Positions 24,365-36,400 of a DNA stretch of 64,000 nucleotides are shown here, in pieces. This DNA comes from Paramacrobiotus metropolitanus (taxonomy: Eukaryota; Tardigrada; Eutardigrada; Parachela; Macrobiotidae), in NCBI RefSeq assembly GCF_019649055.1, contig NW_026570258.1:1161314-1225313 (forward strand). The letters are read 5' to 3'. A program made the translations under genes and the position numbers. The notes under the pieces are model-generated. The model was not told where the DNA came from, made no database searches, and worked only from the letters and a program-made list of their open reading frames with translations. Position 1 is the stretch's first letter. Each line of letters starts with the position of its first letter.

Positions 24365-25684
24365 ATGACCTCATCGATCCAGCGCTCCCTGTGGGCGTTG
24401 GGCGACTTTCTGAGCTCCAAGAACCGCCTGATGCACAGCACCCCGCCCACCCCCACCGGCATCGCCCTGCTGACCCTGGACTATGAACGCGAGACCGATC
24501 CGGAATTTGAGATCATCCGCGAGAAACTCAACAAGGTGACGCAGCGCAGTCGCCGGGTCCGCCACATCCTCCTGTGGGACCGTTTGCACAACATCCTCGA
24601 CTCGCCGTTCCACCACACCATGCAGATCATGCAAAAGCACAATGTCCAAGCCTTGTGCTTACTCCTAAAGTACACCGAGGAAACGACCACCCTGCGCACG
24701 TTACGGAAGCTGGTCGGATGTTTCTGGTCCCGCAACATGGTCTCCATTGAGGACCAGTGTTTTCCGCCGCTTCCGCTCTGCGTGGTCGTCTACGTCCGGG
24801 ACGAGAAACACCTCCAGGCGCAGATCAGTAAATCCATGTTAAAGAAACTGATTTTACTGGAGATTGCGCCGGTACTCCCGGCGGTGTTCGCCTCCGTGCC
24901 TAAAGAGATGCATTTCATCAAAATCAAGTTTGTATGTAAACGGAAAGAGTACGACCTGATTGCCGATGAATCCGCGGAGTGGCTGGCGCAAGTGGCCAAA
25001 CGCTACGTTAAGTACTGCGAGGAACGGAATATCTGGGCGACCATCTCGTGGGACAAGGTTCTCCAGCGGGAACGCGGCCAGATGTGGAAGAACCTCGCAA
25101 AGTCCTTCGCGCTGGCCCCCAACCGCCTGCACCGTTTCAAACTGAAAAGGTCACAATCCGAACCGGCTATTGCACCGCGGCGGAAACCCTTCATCAGCGA
25201 TGAAATCTCGGCGAGTTTCGATGAGGAAGCGGCCGCTATCGCCGTGCAGTTGAAGCACTACCAGCGCCCCCAGGGAATCTGGGCGCATAAACATCCGCGG
25301 GCCGAATACCTGCATAAGATCTTTTTGGAACTGAATCATCTGCGGGAAGCGGCGCGGATTAAACTGATCCATCGACGACAGTATTTCCAGCGGAGTGGGA
25401 TGCACCGCGGTTTCACCAGTCCGATGGAGCGGTTCTACACGCGGTTCCAGTGGATTAAGAGCCATTCGCGGGATAAGACGGACCAGCTGATTATCTACTT
25501 TCACTATGGGACCGTGATACAGTTTAATATTGCCCGCATGAAGCAGCCGCTGACGCCGAGTGATATACAGATTCTGCGGCATCATCTCTTGGCGCACAGT
25601 GAAGCCAAGAAACACCGGAATTCGCGGATGCTTTTGAAGCATAGCGAACGGGATGGGAAAAAAGTGCAAACGAAGGAGACGTAA
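24365..25684 (+). CDS. Unrecognised single-exon basic protein, 439 aa
   Basis: A continuous frame starts at ATG 24365 and ends at TAA 25684. Codon use is strongly GC-biased and contrasts sharply with its AT-rich flanks, which supports real coding. It has no signal peptide. The N-terminal third is hydrophobic/charged alternating (TLDYERETDPEFEIIREKL). The middle has a beta-rich run (PLPLCVVVYVRDEKHLQ) and Arg/Lys-rich helices with Trp residues (NIWATISWDKVLQRERGQMW). The tail is basic. A phosphorylatable RSQSEP motif lies near residue 263. I do not recognise the family. Together with the genes at 19170 and 21200 it forms a group of co-directed genes of unknown function. Confidence 0.65.
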   Translation: MTSSIQRSLWALGDFLSSKNRLMHSTPPTPTGIALLTLDYERETDPEFEIIREKLNKVTQRSRRVRHILLWDRLHNILDSPFHHTMQIMQKHNVQALCLLLKYTEETTTLRTLRKLVGCFWSRNMVSIEDQCFPPLPLCVVVYVRDEKHLQAQISKSMLKKLILLEIAPVLPAVFASVPKEMHFIKIKFVCKRKEYDLIADESAEWLAQVAKRYVKYCEERNIWATISWDKVLQRERGQMWKNLAKSFALAPNRLHRFKLKRSQSEPAIAPRRKPFISDEISASFDEEAAAIAVQLKHYQRPQGIWAHKHPRAEYLHKIFLELNHLREAARIKLIHRRQYFQRSGMHRGFTSPMERFYTRFQWIKSHSRDKTDQLIIYFHYGTVIQFNIARMKQPLTPSDIQILRHHLLAHSEAKKHRNSRMLLKHSERDGKKVQTKET

Positions 25685-26176
25685 TTCTGGAAATTATTTT
25701 CTTAGCTTACAGTTATTTTGTAATTGATTGTGTTGTGCAGGTTTGCGTACTGAGCTTTATTTGCATATTCTTTCGAAAACTGGTATTCCTGAAAGATGAC
25801 CTTATGGTTCTGCCAATTCTGTATGCGTCAAAATGCCTTTTTATATATTATTGTAGTTTGGAACAAAATGAAAACAAATTCCTGATGGTGACCTTTACCT
25901 CCGGACAGCCTTTACTTTTTGTTGAAGAATTTCTTTGAAGCATTAATTATTTTGTTTGTGGATTTTATATTTTAATTTTGCGGTATACATAATAAAATCA
26001 GTTTGCTGATAAATTGCGACTGCTGACCTTTTGAAGCTTCCCAAACCGATTATTCTAATATTGTTTATTTTTATAAATTTATTTCATTATTGTGGCGTAC
26101 GAATAAAAACAACAAACCAAATTAATGTTGACCTATTGATTGAGACAAATGTTTTGAATGAATCCTTAACACAATT

Positions 26177-29100
26177 CTAATCACAGCTGTTCTCGTCACT
26201 ATCATCACAGGCTTTTTCGCCATATTCTTCCTCATTTTCCTCCGTGAGCCCCGGTTCCTTCCTTTCTTCCACTCGGACGATCTCACTGCGCTGGAACACA
26301 CTGCGGCACACCGGGCACCGGTTACCCACATTCTCCCACGCGGCAAAACACTCCGCATGAAATGTATGCCGACAACCGGCTAGTTTCACCAGCGGCCGCT
26401 CTTCCTCCGTGTCCATCCCGTAGCATAATCCACACGGATCTTCCTCCGCCGCCGCCGGGATACTGGTGGCGCTGTTGTGGTACGTGAGACTCTCGACATT
26501 GCGCAGCTTCTGCATGAGCTCCTCGTCGGACTCGCCGTTGACGGTGATGTAGATGAACGCCACCCGCGCCACGATTTGAAGAATGTTGTTAACCATGTCA
26601 CGGTAGCCGCAGATATCGTTCACCAGGGTGTCATGCAGACCGATCCCGTTGACTATCGTCAGGGAGACGGCCAGGACGCCCGTCAGGCTGGAGCGAAAGA
26701 GGGCGGTGCCTTTGTCCATTTGGGAGCGGGCGGTCGGGGTCACCAGACCCTGTAACAATAATTTACGATAAAAATAAACTTATTGATGATTTAATAATTT
26801 TCTTCAATTACAGTATATAAGTAAAGTTATGAAATAATGAACTATTTTATTTTGAATAATTTTTTTTTGGAATAGCGCAGCTGTCGAATTGCAAAGAGAG
26901 CCAAGTTTACTGCGCCTGGATTTTACAATACCTGGTACACGAAAATGGTGACGACTTCTACCAGGGCCACAATGAAATTGTAAGCAATCCACACCGAAGT
27001 CATCTTGTTGATCTGTCGCCCGAAGCACTCCGATACCAGCGGCGCTGCGATGGTAATATGTTTGGCAACAACACAGGCGTAGATAAAGTACAATGCGATC
27101 GCCATGACACCGCCCACGGATCGCCGCCAAATATTCTCGTCACACTGGCATTTGCGGCGCACGGTCTGTCCGATATTCTTGATCATTTTGCCGCAGAGGG
27201 GAATTTGTCCAAACATTACCGCATGCGCCAATAAACGAACCTAAACATATCGAATAGTAAGTTTTAAACAATTTTCTAATTGGTGAAAATAAATAATTAT
27301 TCTAGTACAGTATTATATTACTGTAATAATCATTTTATTAAAAAGTTAGTAAAACATTTTTTTAAAAATAAAATTCTTTAATTAAATAAAAAAATACAAA
27401 AATATGAACTAATTTAGTTAATTAAGTAATTTTTCGGTTTCTTAAGTTTATACACTGCATAAACAAAAATATTAAAAAGCCAGCATAAACACTCAAACGT
27501 GACCTTTATACAAAGATAATCATCTGTGCGGGAAATTTTTACAAAAGTCACCTGCAGTTCGGGCTTCACTTTCCAAGGAAAGGAATTCCACCGGATAACC
27601 TGGACGGTATCGAAAATCCCTTTGAGAAAGTTCCCTTTGGGAACGACATCACTGCTACACGTCAGCACACTAGCCACCGACGTCAGCAGCATCCCAGCCG
27701 CCAAACACGCAAAGTACACCGTGGCGGTAGCGGCGACAAAACTACTGGAAAGCGCCCGCGCCACATAACTCCCGTACCCCTCCCGCAGCGCCACCGGGGC
27801 GCTCGTACTCCACTGGGCACTGACCACCGTGACCTTTAACACCAAGTACACCATCCACGCCAGGTGCATCTGATCGGAGGGGATCGATTTCCAGCCGAGA
27901 TCCCGCAACATCAGCGTGTACGCTCCGGTGATATTTACCCGAAACATCCAGGCAATGTTATGTACGGAGAACTCGCAGACCGCCGTCCGCAGGGTCCCCA
28001 CCACCCGAGTGAGCACCACCAGTGCCACGTCCAGGTTCAGGCCGACGTACACGATGGCGTCCGTCATGCCCAGGCTGTAGCGGATCTTGGAGTAGGTGCT
28101 GACGTCGATGTAGGGCTCGGCTTTGAGGAGGACGGCGTACACCAGGGGTGTCAGCTGGATGAGCTGCAGGCCGCGGTCGGGGACGAGGGGGCGGCGGAGC
28201 TGGTCGAACTGGTAGAAGGTGCGCTCGGGGTCGAGAGTGCGCAGGGTGCAGGTGTAGCGGCGGTACAGGTCGACCAGGAGGACGAGGACGGCCGACACGG
28301 CGACCGGGTAGGTGGGAGTGGCGCTGGTGAAGGCCAGGTTGCTGAGGTAGCCCATGATCTGGATGAGGAGGAAGAGCTCTACGGCCAGACCGTTGTACCA
28401 TAGCTGTTTGGTCTTGAGGAAGTGGGCCATCCACCAGGAGAGAAGGAAGCCTGCGAAACCATCGCTGTATTTTACTTTGCTGACAATGATAATACGACAG
28501 TAATACATATTATTAGCAAAATTAAATTTATTTTCCAGGAACAAGAGCTTAAAATTTCCAGCTGTTCAAAAACAAGTTCAAAATGTTAATAAACACGTTA
28601 GTAATAAAATTTGGTTCTAAAACTTGCAGCTACAGTACTTAAAAGTAAGTTAAAAATGCTAATCATTCTCTCAATATAATCGAATAAACCACTATAATGG
28701 TTAATGTATTATTGGCCATTCCAAAAATTTACATAATGCTATAAAAACAATGCAAGCAAAAACATATTGTAAAAATTGCGCTGCGCTGCCAATCGCGACT
28801 GCTTCGCTTTCGAAAAGCAAAAAATAAAACGTCCGGGACATGGAATTGGGTAAACTAATGAGCAAAAACAAATGTTTGGTGTTTCCACCTACTTGTGCCC
28901 ACGGCATACCCAGTCCAGCCAGAACATGATGGCTGCTGTTCAGGTCAAATAAATACTGATAATCCGCTCCGAATAAAAAATCAATGGCCGCCGTAAAGTT
29001 ATTAATCAGGAACCAGCGCGAGCCGGCCAGGAAATCGGCAAGGAGTAAGAAAATGGCACGATGCACGAGACTGGCCACAATACGACTGAGGCATAATCCT

Positions 29101-29228
29101 AGCATGATCACATGACGCCCCGCCGGCGGGACCGAGGATGTTGCAGAACCAATAAGGGGAGCGGGCCATGGATCGCCTGTGCCCTTTGCAATACAAAGGG
29201 CACGCGACGTTACCCTAACTACATCGTG
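26177..29228 (-). CDS. TRC8/RNF139-like multi-pass RING-H2 E3 ubiquitin ligase
   Basis: Exons on the minus strand: 29228-28893, 28854-28733, 28479-27552, 27240-26932 and 26749-26177. Phases agree throughout and give about 755 residues from exon 29228. The N-terminal 560 residues carry about ten hydrophobic segments, for example LVHRAIFLLLADFLAG, LFLLIQIMGYLSNLAF and FVAATATVYFACLAAGMLL. The last exon carries a RING-H2 finger: CGLC, then CRHTFHAEC, then CPVC. An acidic tail follows. This layout matches TRC8/RNF139 and RNF145, ER-membrane ubiquitin ligases of sterol and protein quality control. The assignment rests on architecture and the RING, not on a search. The first coding exon is uncertain: an ATG-led frame at 29411 may supply it, but no donor in the right phase is visible. 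The gene is divergent from the giant gene that starts at 29983. Confidence 0.72.
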
Positions 29229-29982
29229 CTAAAGGGTGACCTTTCCACAAAAACTATGGAACTTTTGCGCCGATGAAAATAATCCACAGAATCCACACCC
29301 CCTCGGAAAATGCAGGTCTGGGTGAAATCGGCGAAATGCTGCGTATTCGATCAATAACTCGGCAAGAGCGCGTAGAATCCATTTATGTTGCTGATGACCT
29401 TTCAAAAACATTCAGAGCAATTGCTAACAAGGATCGGAATATTTAAAGTAGTCACTCAAAGCAACAAATCAGATGTATTTTGAGTATCTAGAGACTCAAT
29501 TGAAGATCTTCAATTGCAGTTTTGCTTCGGACGACATCTATAGTCTGCATTAACATCGTCTGCAGTTAGCACACTCCACTATTTGGCTAATCGTGCAGTT
29601 GCTATGCCATCCATTTCGAAAACTAGATGTATTATCGAATCGTAACAATTCTGTTTTATCGGCAGAAATTGTCTAGCGTACTTCATGTACAGTATATACA
29701 CACATCCACAGTAGTAAGCAAAAATCAACACCTTTGTACTGACCAAAACCTAACTTATTTTTGCACTAGCCTTCGAAAAAACGTGCGATTCGTACCATCT
29801 ACGCAAACACCTTTGTTGTACTCACAAATTCCGCTTGCGCTTCGTTTTGTTTTGTAATAAAAGTGTTGTTTTATTCCCAAGCACCTTGGAGATTGTGCGA
29901 TACGTCAGGGCGGTACAATTCCCGTTCCATCGCTGTTATCGCCATTTTGTGCTACTCATGACCATGACGATCTGATTCACCA
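29229..29982. promoter_or_regulatory. Shared upstream region between divergent genes
   Basis: About 750 bases lie between the TRC8-like gene (-) and the giant module-array gene (+). They probably contain both promoters and perhaps the first exon of the TRC8-like gene. Two copies of AAAGGTCA on the minus strand (near 29237 and 29393) are the only repeated words I noticed. No TATA box or initiator can be assigned with confidence. Confidence 0.3.
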
Positions 29983-30414
29983 ATGGGAAAACTCGTACTC
30001 GGATTACTCGTAACAGCGCTGATTAAGTATTTGTCCGTGGAGAGCTCCATACTCAGTATGTGTGACATTGACATGACCTTGAGCGACAAACCTCGTCGAT
30101 CTTACGTTTCTCTGCAGATTTCTGTTGGCCTTATAAAGATGTCACGGTGCCGCGTCCCGATGGTTCAGGCAGCAGCTCTGCCAAGCAGTTACTCGGTAAT
30201 TGTGACGGTGACCTTTCTTGCATATGGTAGTGGCGTGGGTGAAAAGTACATTGGTATGGTTGTGCAGGAAAGGGAACCTGTTATCAGAGCGCTGATGAAG
30301 CGGCGTGCAAAGCCAAGAACTATTCGGTATCGTGGAGTAATTTGGCGTGCGATACGTGTAATAAGGATAGCGAATTTTGCTGTTGGAGCCCCACGCCACC
30401 GTCTGATATGCCAG
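29983..30414 (+). other. Signal peptide and clip-like domain of the giant protein (exons 1-3)
   Basis: Exons 29983-30055, 30118-30207 and 30268-30414, all joined in phase 1. After the leader comes a six-cysteine clip pattern: FCWPYKD, then NCDGKGTC across an intron, then EAAC, LACDTC, and a CC pair in EFCCW. The GKGTC motif and the final double Cys are typical of clip domains. Introns are 62 and 60 bases. The donor at 30208 is GTGACC, embedded in the recurrent AAAGGTCA octamer. Confidence 0.72.
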
Positions 30415-33400
30415 GTATGGTGATGGATTTTTCAGATGTAGAACTGCAATACTTTTTACAGCATAAAACAACTGGTTTTTGAACTATTCTAAGCTTTTGA
30501 AACCTACGTTTTCTAAAATAATTTCCCGCTTTCTAAAAATTCATTTTTTTTGGAAATGTTTCATTTCATTTTAGTTTTACCTCATATAAATAAATATCAA
30601 AGCGATCTAATGGCATTACGCGAGCTGGTATTATTTGTGCGAGTTTATTTGGGGCAAATTTGATAACGCTTTTCCGTTAATCGATTTTGTCTAACGTATC
30701 GCTTAAAGTTTTACGTGATCCGTGCAAATGTTTCCAAATGTTATGCGCTTTGAACAGACTTAAGTTAACTAAATTTTAATTTAGTCTGCGTACATTCTAT
30801 AGCATGCAAGAATCAATGATAAATAGACGATAAATCGACGATATCGATGCATTTTAGGCCAGACTTCATAATCCCAGCAAAATCTCAATACTGTCTTACT
30901 ATAAACAGATTAAGACGGAATTTTAAGTACAGTTCTGTACAGACGGAATTTTAAGTTTTCTCAGTTTATTTTAAAAGGAAGTTGAGCGTAAGCGCTGAAA
31001 CACACTGTTAAGTACAGAACAATAAGCAGAATCATTTTGATAAACTGTTTTCGCAGATCCGCCCAAGACCTGCCCGGTGGCGCACAAAATTCCCTACGTC
31101 ATTGACGCTCTTTCGTCCACTTGCGGGAAGGCCCCACTGAATCCCAAAGCACCGAAATACTGCTACATGGCACAGATCGGTTTCTTAGGACGCTACGCCA
31201 ACGGTAGCGACAACTGGATCGAACTGGGCAACGCTCCCCAACCACGCAATCAATCACACGTCGGCGTGATCGTATCCGACCGGCTGGTTCTCAGCACCAG
31301 TGCCAGCGGAACTGACACAGCTGCCGGAATGTAAGGTCACCTCGACGTACAGACTTCTTCGTGACGAAAGCATCTCTGCTTACGCACATTCAGTCGTACA
31401 TTGGAAAAGTTTAGTGCTATAAAAATTAGATTGTTATCCTACAAATTAGTCTTTTGTAACACAAGATGCGTACCAGTGTATTAGTGTAATACTTTTAATT
31501 TACTTATTTTAGTAATTTATTTTTAATTTAATTTTAAGAGTGATTTTTTAAAATTTTTGTCTTTAATCTTATTTTTGATTACTGTATAAATAGTTAATCA
31601 ATGCTTAACCAGATACTATATAAATATTACTATATTACCAATACCAATAAATATTACCAATTACTATATATAGCTATTTTAACTTATTTCTTAATAACGG
31701 GAGACAGCCGCTCCACGCGTTTTCTGTTCAACATGAGAATGCTCAGAATATTTTAGGTACCATTCCTTTCTGTTTTAATTGGAAAGGATTTATTTTTCTT
31801 TTTTATGTGTCTCAACATGCGCACGAAGCGCAGCGCCATTCTTAGATTTCAGTGAAGTCACTTGCACATCTTTTACTTACTATTATGAATAATCTGCTAG
31901 AAAAAGCACCACCGATTCGTTTTTTAGTTGGGAAATGTACGGCGCAATCGCGGGCACTGACACCCGCCTGGCCGTGAAAATTAACGGTAAGCATTTCCCC
32001 GTGAAAGACATCCACATCCAGGCCGCCACCGGACCTAACCGACAAAGCCGCCTATTCGTTCTGGAACTATACGATAAGATCGACTTGATCAGCGACGCGT
32101 GCCCGGTGTGTTTCGGCAACATGACCGGCGTCATTCCCATGTCCAACCGTCCGTACTACGAATTCGGGGCCCACAAGGCGACATACCACGGGAAATGCGA
32201 GCTGGTCGGCCGGAAACCGGAGTTGTGGCATGCCCCGTTCACGTACCATGACTGCGATAAGGATTTCTACGGGATTGATAGCGCCGTGTGGAATCTGCAT
32301 ACATGTATCAGTGAGCTGAAGAATCCGGCGTACGGCACGGCGCCGTATAGCGATGAAGCCAATAAGGTCACGCTGAGCTCCATGGAGTTTTGTACAGGCG
32401 ATCCGGAATGGAATTACTGCATGGTATAGTTTGGAATTCGCTTTACTTTTGGTCAAGCCACACTAAATAATCTGTTATTTGTTTGCAGTGGGATTTGGGA
32501 TCCGCGCTGTAAGTCTTCGATTTGCTCGATCTGATCTGCTGTTTAAGGCGTAACGGTTGTAGTGTATGCCACGATACACCGACGTCCAAACCAAGACTCG
32601 TGGGACTGCAGTTTAGCAGCCAATGCGGATGTAAGTCAAGCTTGCTTTTCAAGAACTATGTCAAGATTTTAATCGATCTGTACTTTAGTTAACTACCAGT
32701 TCGGAGCGCTGATGGAGGATGTCATTGATCTGGACTGGCTCAACGAAATCTTGCCGAAGCGTAAACAATAAACCGTACATATCGAGCTTCGATAAAAAAT
32801 TATTATATGCGTCTGCTACAGCGACCGTGGAACCCACGACCGTAACGCCACCTGGAGACCAATCCAGCACGAGTTCTATATTGGGCGGCGGTTCGGATGC
32901 TACCAAAGGACCGCTGCCTCCCGGACCTCCAACACCGCCACCAAAACCCAAATGTAAGTTATGACGTTATTCCTCTGTCTTGATTTTTGAAGAGAAAGAT
33001 TGACGAATTACAAATTTTCAGGCGAACTGGTGGTCCAGAATAAGTACTCCCAGGAGATACCCGACCGCGGCGTCGTTACCATTACCATTCCAACCCGAAC
33101 CGGTCCCACAGTGGACTCTGTCTTGGCGGTGTGGATGCAGAAATCGGGATCTATTCGGGTACTACATGTGAATACCTTCTCTTGCTAATGAACACAGGAC
33201 GGAACAATTCGTAACAGGGTCCGCTGCCGCCCAGCGACGCCACCCTGTGCCAGAACTACGCATTCACTATTACACGGATGGATAGTAAGCAAAAGTGCGG
33301 GATCGAGGATGTGATACGGCACAGTGCGATCCTGGATGTCTTTGGCACGAAGCCCTCGTCCGACGCGTGTACGGTGCAGTGTTATAACGGCACGCAGGAG

Positions 33401-36400
33401 AGTTGTGGACCCTTCAAGTACTGGCTGGAAGCGCGACCAACACCGGCTGATGCGGCACGGGAACCAGACGTCTATGTACCGGCTTCCATGATTTACTGGG
33501 TAATTTATTAGTTACGTACATTATTCAGGTTTTCTCAAAAAGAGAAAAAATGGTTAATTAAACAAATTTTAACCTGATCGCGTACATAACAGGCGCGGAT
33601 CGATTATACACCACCAGGACCCTTACCGCAACCGCCGGATTCGCGAAAATGTATGTCCTAAACCTATTGCATGTATAATATGTGTTGTAGCATTTAACCG
33701 CATTTAACTTAGGGAGTTTTGAGAATTTGAAAGGTCAGGATGAGGCGGGATATGTTGCAGCTGTACTATAAAATTTTGCTGAAAGCGTTTTATTATACTG
33801 TAGGCGTCATCGCGTTGGCGGAGTTAAATCAACGCGGCCGACTATCGGAAGGCGAAACAATAACGGTCACCATTCCAAAAACCGGCCCATTGAACAACAC
33901 ATTGCTCGTAGCTTGGATGGAACGCGCGGGGAGCGATAGGGTTAGAGTATCTTTCTCGGTTTACTAGTAGTTTTTCCACGCTCGAAAGGTCATCGCGCAC
34001 GTAACCGGTTCTTTGTTTAGGAATTGTGCGACCATTATAACTTTAACAACCGTTTCCTGCGCCTGGTTAAACGTGCTGCGAAGGATTCGTGCGTAGTGGA
34101 GAGCCGAGTGGACTACACACCCCACGGTGCCGTTTTCAACCTCAACGTCCAACCGGGAGCGTGTGCGCAGCGATGCTATGAAGAGGGAGCGTGCGGACCC
34201 TATGAGTTCACCATGGAAGCCACACCCCCCGTGGCAGAAAGCACCGCCTTCCCGCTGGAGTTTGTCCGTGATGCGCGGCAGTATTTCGTAAGTGGTTGCA
34301 GCTTTGCAGTTACTTGCAGCTTATTCTGTAAGCTGCTTCTCATTGAGCTGGTTTTATAAAGGTCAAGTTTGAGAGAACGTTGTCAGCGCCATCATCAACC
34401 TCTTCACTGTCACCAACGACCACGTCGTTATCCCAAACTGTTTCGACCATAGATGCTCACCCGAGCAAACGTAAGGTCACGAAATATGATGAAAAACTCC
34501 GCGTGAATGTTTGTAAGGTCTAAATACGTGTAGCGACTGCCGCGCCACCTGGTACAAGCAGTGCCAAGCCCTCTGCAACAACGTCCACTGGCGGCTCAAC
34601 GATCTCTACCCCATCACCGCTTAAACGAAAATGTGAGCATCCAGAAAAACAGTCAGCGATGAATAGTTAATTCTGTGGGTTTTTTTAGGCGAATTAGTAG
34701 CCGTGAATAAATTCTCGGCGCACGTCCCCCACCGCGGTGTGATCACGGTTACCGTCCCGCAGAACGGTCCCGTACAGGACACCATCCTGACCGCCTGGAT
34801 GCAGAAATCCGGATCTGTCCGCGTACGAGCAAATTTTCTCGGGCTTCGGAAAATTCACGCGCAGAAGAATTCTTTTCCAGGGTCTCACGCCACCCGCTGC
34901 CGACGATCTGTGCGGGAACTACACTTTCACCTTGGTTCCGATGACCGACGGCCAGTCGTGTAGTATGGAGGAAGTTCTGGAGCAAAGCGATATATCCACG
35001 ACCTTTGGAACAATTCCACTGAGAGGGGACGCTTGCACCAGCAAATGCTACTACGCCGACCCCGGACTTTCGGGGATGGAACCGCGGGATGCCGGGGAAG
35101 CCTGTGGACCGCTGAAGTACTGGTTAGAAGCGCAGCCGGCGGCGTGGGATGCGGCACGGGAGCCGGATGTCTACGTTACGACCGGGATGTTGTACTGGGT
35201 TCGTTAGGTCTTTCGAGTGGTGAGTTTGGTGCGGATAGGTGCGTGATCGGTGTTATTTTAGGTACGGATTGATTACAAGCCGACCAAACCATGGCCGAAC
35301 GTACCGAAGCATCCTCCATGTAAGTTTTTGCCGCTTCTAGACAACATTACGATGAAATTTCCGAAAACGGTTTCTTGGTAAGAGGGGTGAGGACCTTGGC
35401 CGAGGCCATCAGTCCTCAAAGTCAAACAATTGTTTTCGTCAAAAACTGAGCTTGAGCCATTAAGGCGTTGGGAACATACCTTATACCAACCCTATTGAAT
35501 TATACTTAAAATGTACAACCTTATTGCTTGCAAACTTTTTAACGGGCGTCAATTTAGGCGTCCTCGGTATGACTGATAATCAGAACGTCAATCTACCGGA
35601 GAACGGTAACGTTACCATCAAGATCCCGAAAACCGGGCCGTTGAATGAGACATTAGTCTGGGCGTGGATGGAGCGGGATCTTGGCAGCAGTGATGGAAAG
35701 AAGGTATGCTCAACTTGACAACTGAGCAGTGTTGCAAGAAGGACTTTCTAACCGGTCGTCAACTACTGGTAGGATTACTGTACCAATTACAATTTTAACA
35801 ACCGATTCCTGCGACGGATGCGAGACACAAGCGAAACCTGTGTCATGGAGGCACGACAGTATTACACCGACGAAGCGGTACATTTCCATGTCAACATCGA
35901 GGCGGGATCGTGCGCGCAACGCTGCTATGAGCAAGGAGAGTGCGGACCATACGAGTTGGCCATGGAAGCCGTGCCGCCCATGGCGCATAATCACATCACA
36001 CCCGGACAATTTGTCCGCGACGAGCGGAGATATTTCGTAAGACGACATCTTGGCATTAAATGGTCTAATTCTCGACCGAGTACTATACAAAGCCAGAACC
36101 TTATTGGGAAAATATTCGAACGGTTACACATGCACACGATCTTGATTAATCGTGTAGGTGAAGTTCGATCCTGAAAAGCGAGATTTCCTGACCACTTCCG
36201 CTACACCGTCCACACTGACTCCGAGCAGAGACAAATGTACGAAAAGCATCCACATCAATCAAATCGTTTATTCCGCGTAATTATTCGTTGCAGAAACTTA
36301 GATCTATAATGTCGTTTTGTGCATTGCAGGCCGTATGGTCGTAGAGCAAGGTTTCGATCAGACCGTTATCAACCCCAAAGATCCCATCGTGATCCTGCTG

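Noticed and set aside
27864-28403. 179-residue plus-strand frame inside the TRC8-like gene
   Set aside because: Antisense to the large membrane exon 28479-27552. Its composition (repeated Val-His-Asp-Gly) follows from GC-rich third positions on the other strand.
31057-32430. Active secreted trypsin-like protease
   Set aside because: The order of fold motifs fits, but His, Asp and Ser positions and the activation cleavage site are all replaced.
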